Below are positions 8,735 through 17,334 of a stretch of DNA of 37,498 bases, piece by piece; position 1 is the first letter of the stretch, and every line of letters begins with the position of its first letter. Origin of the DNA: Meiothermus sp. (GTDB taxonomy: Bacteria > Deinococcota > Deinococci > Deinococcales > Thermaceae); contig NZ_JANWVH010000020.1 of NCBI RefSeq assembly GCF_025056915.1, forward strand, positions 1 to 37,498, in the 5' to 3' direction. The notes beneath the pieces are model-generated. The model worked only from the letters and a program-made list of their open reading frames with translations, was not told the DNA's origin and searched no databases. The translations under genes and the position numbers were made by a program.

Positions 8735-8769
8735 CAGTCATTCTCCAGTCATGCTGCTGTTCCTATCGT
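8735..8769 (+). promoter_or_regulatory. SARP-type operator/promoter of the exported-protein operon
   Basis: CAGTCAT (8735-8741), TCTC, CAGTCAT (8746-8752), then 11 nt to TATCGT (8764-8769) as -10 box. The heptamers are identical to those at 6935 and the distances are the same to the base, whereas the 11-nt spacer sequence differs (GCTGCTGTTCC versus GCCGAGTTTGC). This argues for selection on the repeat and its phasing. The predicted start is near 8776, 24 nt before the ATG at 8800. Confidence 0.7.
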
Positions 8770-8799
8770 ATGCACAACACGGTGAATGGAGGAGACAAT

Positions 8800-11427
8800 A
8801 TGAAAAAATCACCCACATTCCTGGCCCTAATGGTTGTGATGGCGATCTTCTGGGGTCAGGCTGCTCAAGCCCAGCAGGGCTGGCTTTCGGGCCGGTTTGG
8901 GTTCATACCGGGTTTGGCCTGCGTGGTCTTTATCCCGGAGACGGCCGTTACTGCCTACACAGCCTACTGGGGCAGTGCCACCCCGCTGTTTCCCCAGACC
9001 GGCGATGTGACCTATGTGCAGGGGGTGGCTGCTGTGGTGGGCAACCCTTGCTCAGGGGCGGATGCGCTGGGGTTCGAGTTCTTCTTGCCTCAGGGAGCCG
9101 AGCTGGCGGTGAGTTCTCAAACCCCAGTGCGCTGTATTCTTCGGCGCTTGAGGGATGGCTACAGCGAGAACGTTCCGCTACCTGGCAACACCGGAGCCTG
9201 CTCCCAAACGCCGGCCAGCGGGCCCAATGGTGGTTTGCAGTTTGGTTTTGCGGTGGTACCTGCGGGGTGGAGTTTCGAAATTAACGTGCCGGTGCGGTTC
9301 AACCGTGCGCTCACTGGTTTGGCCGAGCCTCCCGAGCGCCGTTTGCGCGTCTTGACCAGCAGTGCCAACGGCACCGTGGTCACCGAGCAGTTTGTGGTGG
9401 TAGGGTATCGGGCGCTGGTTAACTACGATGCACCTAGCTCGACCCGCTCGGGTAATACATTCGACTTTAGCGGTTTCATCCATCACTACGGGCGAACCGG
9501 TACGGGTTTCATGGATTTTCGCTTGTCTCAAGGAGACCCTTACTCTGTACTTTCGAATTCGGGTGGCCCGGTTACGGTCAACTTACCCAGCACCAACACC
9601 ATCAGCCGGGCTACCTGGAGCATTACCATCAATCCTGGCCAAAACTACACCCTATACTGGCGGGTGCGATTTCGCGATAGCGGCGGGGTAGAGTACGTTG
9701 GGCCTGAGCAAATTGCCCAGATCAACACCACTTCAGGCGGAGGGAATCCTTCGACTACCTTCGCCCTTACCCTGAACAAGGGGGGCGCAGGCTCGGGTAG
9801 CGTGAGCAGCAACCCCCAGGGGCTGAACTGTGGGGCCACCTGCACCCAAAACTTCACCGGCGGTACGGTGGTCACGCTCACCGCCACCCCCGACCCCGGC
9901 TCGAGCTTTACCGGCTGGTCGGGCTGTACGGGCGTGGCGGGCAGCCCGACCTGCAACGTGACCATGGATCAGGCCCGCACCGTCACGGCCAACTTTGCGG
10001 TGCTGCCCCCGCTCACCACCGGCTCTTTTAGCATCACCACTAACGGCCTGCCCAACGGCTCCACGGCCAGCGTTCCCGTCACCGGCCCCAACGGCTACAA
10101 CCGTACCTTCACCATCCTGAGCGGCACTGGGCAGAGCGTCTCGAGCGCCGATGCAGGCCAGTACTTCACCACCCCGCCCAATGTGAGCTTTGGGGGCAGT
10201 ACCTATGTGGCCAGCCCGGCCACCCAGTCCTTTGTGGTGCCGGGGGGTGGCAACCCTACCTTCACCGTGGAGTACAAGTTAGGGCGCAGCCTCACCCTGA
10301 ATAAGAGTGGTGCAGGTTCGGGCAGTGTAACCAGCAACCCCGCCGGCATCAACTGCGGCGCAACCTGCACTTATGCCTTTGCCGATGGGGCCAGCGTCAC
10401 CCTGACCCCCAGCGCAAGCGCAGGCTCGGTGTTTGCAGGCTGGAGTGGGGCTTGTTCGGGCACCGGAGCCTGTACTGTGACCATGAACACAGCTCAGACC
10501 ATCACGGCTACGTTCAATCAAAGCCCCACCCAGACCCTTACGGTGAGCAAGGCGGGCAGTGGTACGGGCAGTGTCAACAGCAATCCAGCAGGTATTAGCT
10601 GTGGAGCCAACTGCGCGGCCAATTTCGCACAGGGCTCCACGGTAACACTCACCGCTGCCCCTGATAGCGGCTCCACCTTTACCGGCTGGAGTGGAGCCTG
10701 TAGCGGCACCGGAACCTGCTCAATCACAATGGACGCGGCCAAGACCGTTACAGCGACCTTTACCAACCCTAACGCCGCCCCTGCCACACTCACCGCAGCC
10801 AAGCCCGTCAACGCCCCCGCCGATGCCACCCGGCTCAAGGGCGATACAGGGGTGCCCGCACTGGCCTTCACCCTTACTCCCAGTGGTAGCCCAACTATCA
10901 CTTCCTTCACCTTGCAGGCTTCCGGAAGTGGCAACGATGTATTGGATATTACCGCCGTTCGGATCTACCTCGATACCAACCGCAATGGGCAGGTAGACTC
11001 CGGCGAGACCTCCCCGCCCGCCCAGCGTTTCAACGCCGACAACGGTACCCTCAGCTTCAGCCTCACAGGCAGTAGCAGCTCCGGCCTGAGCCTGGACCAA
11101 CCCGCACAGTTTCTGGTGACGGTGGATTTCAACACCACCCTGGCGAGTCGGCCTGCGGTGCTGAAAGCCTCGAGCCTGCCACTGCCCGCAGGGTTGCTAC
11201 TGGCCCTGGCTCCCATGGTGCTGCTGGGGGCCTGGCGGCTGCGCTCGACCAGTGGCCGACTGCTGGGTCTGAGCCTGATCCTGCTGCTCACCGCTGGCCA
11301 GTGTGGAAACAGCCCTACTTTGCCAGCTGCTCCCAGGACTTACCAGATCAACCTGACCGCTGTGGGTACGACCGCTACACCTAGCGGCCTGCCCATTACC
11401 GGCGCCACCATCACGGTGCAGAAATAA
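8800..11427 (+). CDS. Large secreted protein with three bacterial repeat domains and a sorting-like hydrophobic C-terminal region
   Basis: 875 residues from the ATG at 8800, after ribosome site GGAGGAGA (8788-8795). The signal peptide ([16 protein letters not shown]...) ends near AQA-QQ. A unique N-terminal domain is followed by three copies of the Cys-containing repeat GSGSV-SNP-G--CGA-C...GWSGxC..GTGxC at about residues 322-398, 497-572 and 578-654, with a separate insert between the first two. A domain with the calcium-loop-like [12 protein letters not shown] follows. Residues 793-815 read LPLPAG, a hydrophobic stretch and RLR, like PEP-CTERM-type sorting signals. A second hydrophobic stretch then ends in TAGQC (Cys835), with 40 more residues after it. 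It is the first gene of a run of eight under the SARP-type promoter. The function is unknown; a surface or matrix protein is inferred. Confidence 0.88.
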   Translation: MKKSPTFLALMVVMAIFWGQAAQAQQGWLSGRFGFIPGLACVVFIPETAVTAYTAYWGSATPLFPQTGDVTYVQGVAAVVGNPCSGADALGFEFFLPQGAELAVSSQTPVRCILRRLRDGYSENVPLPGNTGACSQTPASGPNGGLQFGFAVVPAGWSFEINVPVRFNRALTGLAEPPERRLRVLTSSANGTVVTEQFVVVGYRALVNYDAPSSTRSGNTFDFSGFIHHYGRTGTGFMDFRLSQGDPYSVLSNSGGPVTVNLPSTNTISRATWSITINPGQNYTLYWRVRFRDSGGVEYVGPEQIAQINTTSGGGNPSTTFALTLNKGGAGSGSVSSNPQGLNCGATCTQNFTGGTVVTLTATPDPGSSFTGWSGCTGVAGSPTCNVTMDQARTVTANFAVLPPLTTGSFSITTNGLPNGSTASVPVTGPNGYNRTFTILSGTGQSVSSADAGQYFTTPPNVSFGGSTYVASPATQSFVVPGGGNPTFTVEYKLGRSLTLNKSGAGSGSVTSNPAGINCGATCTYAFADGASVTLTPSASAGSVFAGWSGACSGTGACTVTMNTAQTITATFNQSPTQTLTVSKAGSGTGSVNSNPAGISCGANCAANFAQGSTVTLTAAPDSGSTFTGWSGACSGTGTCSITMDAAKTVTATFTNPNAAPATLTAAKPVNAPADATRLKGDTGVPALAFTLTPSGSPTITSFTLQASGSGNDVLDITAVRIYLDTNRNGQVDSGETSPPAQRFNADNGTLSFSLTGSSSSGLSLDQPAQFLVTVDFNTTLASRPAVLKASSLPLPAGLLLALAPMVLLGAWRLRSTSGRLLGLSLILLLTAGQCGNSPTLPAAPRTYQINLTAVGTTATPSGLPITGATITVQK

Positions 11428-11434
11428 AGCCTCG

Positions 11435-11473
11435 GGGTGTCGGCTCCGGGCTGCCTCCTCAGGGCCGACACCC
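11435..11473 (+). terminator. Intercistronic hairpin, possibly attenuating the operon
   Basis: GGGTGTCGGC (11435-11444) and its exact complement GCCGACACCC (11464-11473) form a 10-bp stem with a 19-nt loop, 7 bp after the stop codon of the first operon gene. No T-run follows; the ribosome site of the next gene starts about 10 nt later. It could protect the upstream mRNA or reduce read-through into the later genes. Confidence 0.45.
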
Positions 11474-11493
11474 ACCCCCTCCAGGAGCGGTTT

Positions 11494-12081
11494 ATGCAAA
11501 CATCAAACCAGGATCTTGTTCCAACTTCGGCAAATCCCCCATTCCGATTCAGGCCAATCCTCAATACCGGTCGCTGGATGCGCGGCATGGGGGCCTTATG
11601 GGGCTGGTGCCTAATCTTGCTGCTTTCCGGCTGCAAAGTGTGGGAGGCCGACTTCAACGGTTCGTTCATCCTGCGCGGGGTGTATGCAGGCCAGGTGTCC
11701 GACTACCCTAATCCCGGCGAAACCACCTCGCTGCGCTTCGAGGCCACCCCCACCTGGGAAGACGAGAAGACCTACCGCATCAGCGGGCAACTGCAATTGG
11801 GTAACCAGCCCCCACAACCCATGCAGGGCACCGGCTATGCCAACCAGTACAAGTTTGTGCAAAAGACCTTGAGCGAACCCAGACCTCCCAGTGCGATCCT
11901 CGAGGTGCCTGCACTCAACATAAGGCTCTACCTGGGCTATACGGATTCAAGACCGGCCCCATCACCCCCCAATGGGCCGTGGCACCGCTATGTGCTGGTG
12001 GTGGAGTGCCCTGCAACCACAGCTTGTACGCCCGGCTACCACCCCGTTCAGTTCGACCCTCCTGCACCGTGGGGTCGTTGA
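11494..12081 (+). CDS. Small lipoprotein of unknown function
   Basis: 195 residues from the ATG at 11494, preceded by CAGGAG (11482-11487) at good spacing. A lipobox LLSGC puts the acylated cysteine at residue 47, which leaves an unusually long N-terminal extension. The ATG at 11578 (MRGMGALWGWCL) would give a normal-length signal but has a poorer ribosome site. The mature part has a beta-strand pattern (FILRGVYAGQVSD, TTSLRFEATPTWED, YRISGQLQLG) like small lipocalin-type or calycin-like lipoproteins, but I do not recognise a family. It is the second gene of the exported-protein operon, 66 bp after the first. Confidence 0.75.
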   Translation: MQTSNQDLVPTSANPPFRFRPILNTGRWMRGMGALWGWCLILLLSGCKVWEADFNGSFILRGVYAGQVSDYPNPGETTSLRFEATPTWEDEKTYRISGQLQLGNQPPQPMQGTGYANQYKFVQKTLSEPRPPSAILEVPALNIRLYLGYTDSRPAPSPPNGPWHRYVLVVECPATTACTPGYHPVQFDPPAPWGR

Positions 12082-12151
12082 GGGATGAAATCCACGACAC
12101 GTTTATAGCAGTTTTTGCCTGGCTTTGAACCGCCTGAAACGGAGTTATCCC

Positions 12152-12910
12152 ATGCCCCATCTCAATCAAACCCTCGTTCTCGTTTTGGCTCTTCTCACCA
12201 GTGCTGCCCTGGCCCAGTGGGTTGCGCCGGGCACCACCTTTGGCGCCCCCAGCAGCCTGAGCTACTCCCAGGCCATGGCCTACGTGACCGTCCAGATGAA
12301 CGCGGCGGCGGTGCAGCGAGCCCAGGCCGAACTGAACCGGATCAACGGCCTCTCCCGCAACAACCCCAGCGCCCAGGCCACCGCCCGCACCCAGGCCCAG
12401 ACCCGGCCCCAGACCAGCTTCAAGCCCGGAGCCCAGCGCCTGCTGCTGAACCCGTTCGTCCGCAGCCTGAGCAACAAGCCCGCCGAGGTGCAGGAGCTGA
12501 CCCGGGCCTTTACCGAGGGCTTCAAGGGCTTCGAGGCCGAGGCCAGGCGGCTGGGCCGCCCCCACAACGTGGCCATGGCCTTTACCTACCTGGTGGGGGT
12601 CTGCTACCTGGTGCACTACGGCGAGGAACCCACCGAGGCCGCGCTGCTGAACCTCCAGGCCAACACCGACGCGGCCTTTGGGGCTTCCGAGGCCTTCCGG
12701 CGGCTCACCGACGGCGAGCGCCAGCGCATGTACGAGGCCTTTGTGCTGATGGCCACCCTGCCGCTGTTGGGCTATACGGTGGCCGTGCAGGAGAACGACC
12801 CCAAGCTCCTCGAGGACTACCGCGAGATTGCCGGGGTGGCCCTCGAGGCGACCCTTGGGGTGCGCCCGGAACGGCTCAAGTTCACCCCGACCGGTCTCGA
12901 GCTGCGCTAA
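12152..12910 (+). CDS. Secreted helical protein of unknown function
   Basis: 252 residues from the ATG at 12152, chosen because a clear signal peptide starts there (MPHLNQTLVLVLALL...ALA-QW) and GGAG lies just upstream. After a linker rich in Asn, Gln, Ala and Pro, residues of about 105-252 form an alpha-helical region (KPAEVQELTRAFTEGFKGFE, GVCYLVHYGEEP, TDGERQRMYEAFVLMA) that looks like a conserved domain. It reminds me of the DUF6683 group, but I cannot confirm that. It lies 70 bp after the lipoprotein gene and 11 bp before the next small gene. Role unknown. Confidence 0.8.
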   Translation: MPHLNQTLVLVLALLTSAALAQWVAPGTTFGAPSSLSYSQAMAYVTVQMNAAAVQRAQAELNRINGLSRNNPSAQATARTQAQTRPQTSFKPGAQRLLLNPFVRSLSNKPAEVQELTRAFTEGFKGFEAEARRLGRPHNVAMAFTYLVGVCYLVHYGEEPTEAALLNLQANTDAAFGASEAFRRLTDGERQRMYEAFVLMATLPLLGYTVAVQENDPKLLEDYREIAGVALEATLGVRPERLKFTPTGLELR

Positions 12911-12921
12911 AGGCAGAAGCC

Positions 12922-13104
12922 GTGGCCACGACCTGCACGCAAATTTATGTGGTTCGCATCTGGTACGAACCCACCCCCGAAGGCGAGGTCTGGCGGGCCT
13001 CGGTCAGCCAGGGCGAGGAGCGCCATTACTTCGCCGAGCCCAGTGCTCTAACGGCTTTTTTGCAGCAGCAGATGGAAGAGTCCAGGGTGGAGGCGCCGGA
13101 GTAG
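12922..13104 (+). CDS. Small conserved-looking protein of 60 residues
   Basis: The GTG at 12922 opens a frame of 60 codons that fits exactly between two operon genes, 11 bp after the previous stop. The sequence has the pattern of small cytoplasmic hypothetical proteins: RIWYEPTPEGEVWRASV, then GEERHYFAEPSALTAFL, an alternating beta pattern with a terminal helix. No signal peptide is present, so it differs from all its operon neighbours. The ribosome site is weak (AGGCAG), so it may be coupled to the upstream gene. The exact start is uncertain. Confidence 0.6.
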   Translation: MATTCTQIYVVRIWYEPTPEGEVWRASVSQGEERHYFAEPSALTAFLQQQMEESRVEAPE

Positions 13105-13158
13105 CCCGTCAAGCTTCAGCCATGCTGGATTGACCAGCCTTTGCATCAGGAGGTACGG

Positions 13159-14226
13159 ATGAACAGAATTTCTTTCGCCCTGGGGGGGTTGTTACTCGCC
13201 GCCTGCGGAGGCGGCGGTGGGGGCAACCCCACCAACCCCACCGGCAGTTTCCCCGCCGAGCTTTCGGGGGTCTGGCAGGACACCCTGGCCAGCAGCGGCA
13301 ACTTCCGCAATCCCCTCACCGGCTTCGAGTTCAGCATGACCGAGGGCTACTCGGCCCAGCTCAAGGTGAAGCCCAACGGCGAGTTCTACTTTGCCCACTA
13401 CGCCCAGGGAGTCGCGCCCAACTGTAGCCTGGTGAGCTTCTTCGACCAGATGGTGGGGCAGGCCGAGTGGGGCAACAACCGGCTCACCCTGCGGCCCCGC
13501 GAGCGCCGGCTGGATGTGCGGAACTGTGCCCAGTCGGGCACCTTCAACCAGCGGCTCGAGCCGGTGGTGTTCGAGGCTTCCGTCAGCGAATACCCCACCT
13601 TTCTGGATACCAGCCTGCTGATGGAGCTCTCGGGCGGCCCCTATCCCCTGCGTTTCAAGCTGCTGAACCGTACCCCCCCTGCCAACCTGCCCAAACTACC
13701 CCAACCCCCCGGCTTCGAGCTAGGCCAGGACGGCCCCTACGACGAAATCCTGGGGCTGTGGGGTCGCTACGAGAACCACTTCTACAACCCCCAGACCGGG
13801 GCCTACCGCTTCCCGGACTGCTGCGGAGAGAACCGCTTTTTGCGCTTTTCGCCCGAGGGCTACGAGCTGGGCATGGCCTTTGTGCGGGTGAACCTCGAGG
13901 GGGTCTGCAAGAAAGACCTGATCTACTACGAGAAGGGCCAAGCCCGGTTCAAAACCACCGACCAGCGCGGCACCGACACCTACCAGGGGGATGTGCGGCT
14001 GGCCGCCAGCCAGGCCCGGCTGATTGTGCGCATCCGCGAGTGTGGGGCGGAGGACGGGGTTCAGGAATACACCCTAGAGCCCCTCACCCGCTACCACCGC
14101 TGGAGCTACACCCTGCCCCAGGGCGGGGAGAGCTTCATGCTGGGCTGCCAGTACCCCACGCACTTCTGGGGTTTTGCGGTCTGCTACGAGGCCAACCCCT
14201 GGTACACCTACCAGCGGCAGCCATAG
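13159..14226 (+). CDS. Lipoprotein of unknown function
   Basis: 355 residues from the ATG at 13159, with ribosome site CAGGAGG (13147-13153). The signal ends in lipobox LAAC (Cys16), followed by a run of six glycines as a flexible tether. Two related halves seem present: a segment with LSGVWQDTLASSGNF...NPLTGFEF near the start and ILGLWGRYENHFYNPQTGAYRF in the second half. Both are followed by a long stretch with paired cysteines. This suggests an internal duplication of a beta-rich domain. No catalytic motif was seen. It is the fifth gene of the operon, with only 13 bp to the next start. Confidence 0.8.
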   Translation: MNRISFALGGLLLAACGGGGGGNPTNPTGSFPAELSGVWQDTLASSGNFRNPLTGFEFSMTEGYSAQLKVKPNGEFYFAHYAQGVAPNCSLVSFFDQMVGQAEWGNNRLTLRPRERRLDVRNCAQSGTFNQRLEPVVFEASVSEYPTFLDTSLLMELSGGPYPLRFKLLNRTPPANLPKLPQPPGFELGQDGPYDEILGLWGRYENHFYNPQTGAYRFPDCCGENRFLRFSPEGYELGMAFVRVNLEGVCKKDLIYYEKGQARFKTTDQRGTDTYQGDVRLAASQARLIVRIRECGAEDGVQEYTLEPLTRYHRWSYTLPQGGESFMLGCQYPTHFWGFAVCYEANPWYTYQRQP

Positions 14227-14239
14227 GCGCAAGGTTATC

Positions 14240-15349
14240 ATGCGTACAACAAGTGCCTTGATCTTAATGCCGTTCCTGGTAGCGTGCTCATCCGCATGGC
14301 CACGCGATGCGCATCTGGTGCTGGTGAGCCAGGCAGGCTCCAGCACGGTTGCGGTCATAGACCCCAGGCAGGGTAAAACCCTCCAGCGCATCACGGTGGG
14401 TGGGCTGCCGCACCGGATGGTTCTCTCGCCCGATGGCAGCAAGGTGTATGTGGTGCTGGTGGGCTCGCAGGCGGTGGCCGAGGTGGACGTTCGCTCGCTG
14501 GCTGTTACCCGCACCTTCCTCACCGCCCCCGTGCCCGAAAGACGCGCCGACGGAAGCCTGATTCAGGCCCACTTCGACCAGGACGCTTTTACCCAGACCA
14601 CCTGCTTTGCCTGCCACAACCCCGGCGGAGCCAAGCCCTTCATCGTGGGCGAGCGACCGGTGGGGATTGCGCTCTCGAGCGACGCTTCCCGATTGTTCAT
14701 CTCGCACATCCGTCAGGGGCGCTTGAGCGAGATTAGCCTGAAGGATGGGGCAGTAGTTCGCTCGCAAGACCTACCCCCTACAGGCGCTGCCAGCGAGGCC
14801 GCCGACGTGGCCAGGGTGGGTTCTAAGCTGGTGGTGGCCCTGCGCCCCCGTCAACCCAGCACCGAGGCCAGCGCGGTGCGCTGGCTCGACGCGCAAACCT
14901 GGCAGACCCTGGCCGAAGCCCCCACCGGCGCCGACCCCGCGTTTGTGCTGCCGCTGGAAGAGGGGGCTTTGGTCTCCAACTTCGAGTCCAACACCCTCAG
15001 CCTGCACACGCCAGGTGCGGCCCCAAGGCTCTTTACCGTCACGCCAGGGCCTTTGGGAATGCTCCGGGTGGGGAAGGGGCAGGTTCTCTCGCTTAACTAT
15101 TACTCCAACGCGGTTTCGCTACTGAACCTGGAGACGGGGGAAAGCCAGAGCTACCGGCTCGAGCTTGCGGGTCAGACCTTCGTCAACCCCACCCACGCGG
15201 CCCTTTCGCCGGATGGACGCCTGGCCTACATCGTGAGCAGTGGCACCGAGGGCCACCTGTTGGTGTTCGATTTGAAAAGTTCCAGAGTTCTGCGGGCCAT
15301 CCCGATTGATGGCCTTTCGTTTGATGTGGTGGTGGTCGGGCGCAAATAG
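14240..15349 (+). CDS. YncE-like beta-propeller lipoprotein with a heme c motif
   Basis: 369 residues from the ATG at 14240, preceded by AAGG (14231-14234). The signal has lipobox LVAC (Cys16). The mature part carries the surface-propeller repeats of the YncE family: STVAVIDPRQGKTLQRI, PHRMVLSPDGSKVYVV, AVAEVDVRSLAVTRTF, PVGIALSSDASRLFIS, THAALSPDGRLAYIVSSG. Inserted in one blade is CFACH (Cys122, Cys125, His126), the CxxCH signature for covalent heme. This points to a membrane-anchored extracytoplasmic propeller that may carry electrons or sense redox state. Related propellers with cytochrome-type motifs are known from cytochrome-peroxidase-like and nitrite-reductase-like proteins; which applies here is unknown. 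Sixth gene of the operon. Confidence 0.85.
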   Translation: MRTTSALILMPFLVACSSAWPRDAHLVLVSQAGSSTVAVIDPRQGKTLQRITVGGLPHRMVLSPDGSKVYVVLVGSQAVAEVDVRSLAVTRTFLTAPVPERRADGSLIQAHFDQDAFTQTTCFACHNPGGAKPFIVGERPVGIALSSDASRLFISHIRQGRLSEISLKDGAVVRSQDLPPTGAASEAADVARVGSKLVVALRPRQPSTEASAVRWLDAQTWQTLAEAPTGADPAFVLPLEEGALVSNFESNTLSLHTPGAAPRLFTVTPGPLGMLRVGKGQVLSLNYYSNAVSLLNLETGESQSYRLELAGQTFVNPTHAALSPDGRLAYIVSSGTEGHLLVFDLKSSRVLRAIPIDGLSFDVVVVGRK

Positions 15350-15390
15350 CACGTTGGAGAACGGGGCTGGGGAAGCCCCAGGAGGAAACC

Positions 15391-17265
15391 ATGAAAAAGA
15401 CCCTAGGTTTAGTTGCATTACTGGGCGTACTGGTGGCTTGTGGCGGCGACAACAATGGCGGGGGCAACACCGCCCCCAGCGCGCCCAACACGGTGGCCGG
15501 TCTGGTGACCGATATCGGCTCGGGGGTGCGGCTTTCGGGCGTGACGGTGCGGGTGGTGGGCAGCAGCCGCACCACCACCACCGACAATCGGGGGGAGTTC
15601 ATCCTGCAAAACCTGCCTGCCGGTCTGGTCAAGCTGGACTTCGAGAAGGCAGGCTACGCCCCAGGGCACGGCATCGCCGAGTCGGCCAGCAGTGCCCAAA
15701 CGGTGGTGGTGGCGCTCAAGAAGGAGGGCGCCGAGCAGGGCTACAACCCCACCCAGGCCCGTACCCTCTATCAGCGCACCGAGGCTGGCCCCTATGCCGT
15801 GATCTTCCAACCCAATAGCCTGAACACCACCGATACCAACCTGCGGGTGGTGGTCACGCCGCTCGACCCTACCAAGGAAGATGCCGCCCTCCCCGGCGAC
15901 CTGGTGGCCGGGGGAGCCAGCCCCACGCCGCTGGCCCCGGTGACCTTTGCCGAGTTCAGCATCCTCGACTCGCAAAACCGCCGCATTAACCTGAAGCCCG
16001 GTTCCAGCGCTATTGTGGAACTACCCATCCCACCCGAGCTGCGCAGCCGCTACCGGATTGGCGACAAGATTCACTGCTACGCCTACAACCCCCAGACCGG
16101 GCGCTGGGAAGACTTTGTGGAGGGCACCGTGGAGCGCTCGAGCGTGGATGGCACTACCCCGGTGCTCAGGGCCAGCATCCGGCACTTTTCCTGGTACGGG
16201 GGCGCTCCGGCGGTGCAGGATCAGGAGTGTGTGTTGGTCGAGGTAAGCAACCGTTTTGGGAAGCTCGAGGGTGCCGTGGTTACGGCGCGTCCGGGGCTGC
16301 GGGCCGTTACCAATCGCTTGGGACAGGCCAACATCACGGTAGAGAAAGGGGTGCCCATCAACTTTACCGCCACCAAAACCTATACCGATACCTTTGTGGA
16401 TGCCAACGGCAACCTGGTGCCCAAACCGGGGGCCAAAGTTATAGACATTGGCCGGGTCTACGAGGACGACTTGATTGGGCTGGACGGAAAGAACTATACC
16501 CGCACACCAGGCCCGTGTCCAAGCGGTTCGAGCCAGTCGGTGCGAACGGCAGCCACCAACCCTTTACCCATCCGGGTGGCCCCGGCTCCGGAAGGTTTCT
16601 TCCAGGCCACTGCGCTGTTGCAGCCGGGGGGTCTGGCTTTTGTGCAACTCGAGAAGGGTATCCCCAACGCCGACGGCGACCTCGAGAATGCCAAGCCTGC
16701 CAGCGGGGCCAACATCACCATTACCGACAACGCTGGTAAAACTGCCACTCTGAGTGAACTCGCACCGGGCAGCGGGGCGTATTTTGCGAATAACTTCACC
16801 GTCGAACCTGGCAAACGTTACACCCTGAACATCGACGCCGATGGTAACGGCAGCGTGGATGGCAGCGGCTCGGCCTTTGCAGTGGGCAACGTGGCCTGGA
16901 GCAACCTGGTAAACGGCGGGAGCTACAGTGCTTCCAACCTCACCGCCACCTGGAGCGACAGCGCGGCCAGCCAGCCCGGCTACAACGCCTTGTACATGGT
17001 CTCCTTCCAACGCAACGGCGGCTCGGGGGTTTCCGACTTCGCGGTTTATGTGGGCTCGGAGCGCAGCTTCCAGCCGCGGGCCCAGACCAGCCCGCCCACC
17101 CCGCTCGCGCCGGGCACTTATACCGTCACGCTCAATGCGTTTAGCGGTGCGCTCAACGGCAGCAACCTGAACATCACCGACAACATCACCGGGGTGGGGA
17201 TGCAGGGCCAGATTTACAGCATCCAGCCAGTGAACCCCATCACCATCACCCTCACCGGGCCATAA
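15391..17265 (+). CDS. Lipoprotein with carboxypeptidase-regulatory-like domain
   Basis: 624 residues; the ATG follows AGGAGGAAACC. Lipobox LVAC (Cys17) precedes a Gly/Asn-rich tether. Residues of about 33-112 match the carboxypeptidase regulatory-like (transthyretin-like) fold: VAGLVTDIGSGVRLSGVTVRVVGSS, TTTDNRGEFILQNLPAG, VKLDFEKAGY. The rest is a series of beta-sandwich segments, with a second similar unit near SNRFGKLEGAVVTARPGLRAVTNRLGQANI. The C-terminal third is Asn/Gly/Ser-rich (for example YTLNIDADGNGSVDGSG, calcium-loop-like). Such domains often bind carbohydrate or serve as surface scaffolds. It lies 41 bp after the propeller gene, in the same operon. Confidence 0.85.
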   Translation: MKKTLGLVALLGVLVACGGDNNGGGNTAPSAPNTVAGLVTDIGSGVRLSGVTVRVVGSSRTTTTDNRGEFILQNLPAGLVKLDFEKAGYAPGHGIAESASSAQTVVVALKKEGAEQGYNPTQARTLYQRTEAGPYAVIFQPNSLNTTDTNLRVVVTPLDPTKEDAALPGDLVAGGASPTPLAPVTFAEFSILDSQNRRINLKPGSSAIVELPIPPELRSRYRIGDKIHCYAYNPQTGRWEDFVEGTVERSSVDGTTPVLRASIRHFSWYGGAPAVQDQECVLVEVSNRFGKLEGAVVTARPGLRAVTNRLGQANITVEKGVPINFTATKTYTDTFVDANGNLVPKPGAKVIDIGRVYEDDLIGLDGKNYTRTPGPCPSGSSQSVRTAATNPLPIRVAPAPEGFFQATALLQPGGLAFVQLEKGIPNADGDLENAKPASGANITITDNAGKTATLSELAPGSGAYFANNFTVEPGKRYTLNIDADGNGSVDGSGSAFAVGNVAWSNLVNGGSYSASNLTATWSDSAASQPGYNALYMVSFQRNGGSGVSDFAVYVGSERSFQPRAQTSPPTPLAPGTYTVTLNAFSGALNGSNLNITDNITGVGMQGQIYSIQPVNPITITLTGP

Positions 17266-17334
17266 GCTGAAGGCGGAGGGTTTTGCCACGACCTGCAAAC
17301 TTGCGTTCCTCCCGGCAACGCGAGAGGAGGTTTT

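Noticed and set aside
8581-8799. In-frame N-terminal extension of the secreted repeat protein
   Set aside because: It would place a SARP fragment, a terminator and a promoter in front of a normal signal peptide; the ATG at 8800 has a strong ribosome site.
12115-12910. Long alternative frame over the secreted helical protein (the front of a 329-codon frame ending at 13104)
   Set aside because: Its first part is Arg/Pro/Gln-rich shadow translation; only the last 60 codons (12922-13104) look like a protein.
12925-17297. 13-bp repeat GCCACGACCTGCA at 12925 and 17285
   Set aside because: Matches of this length are expected by chance in a GC-rich window of this size, and the two contexts differ.
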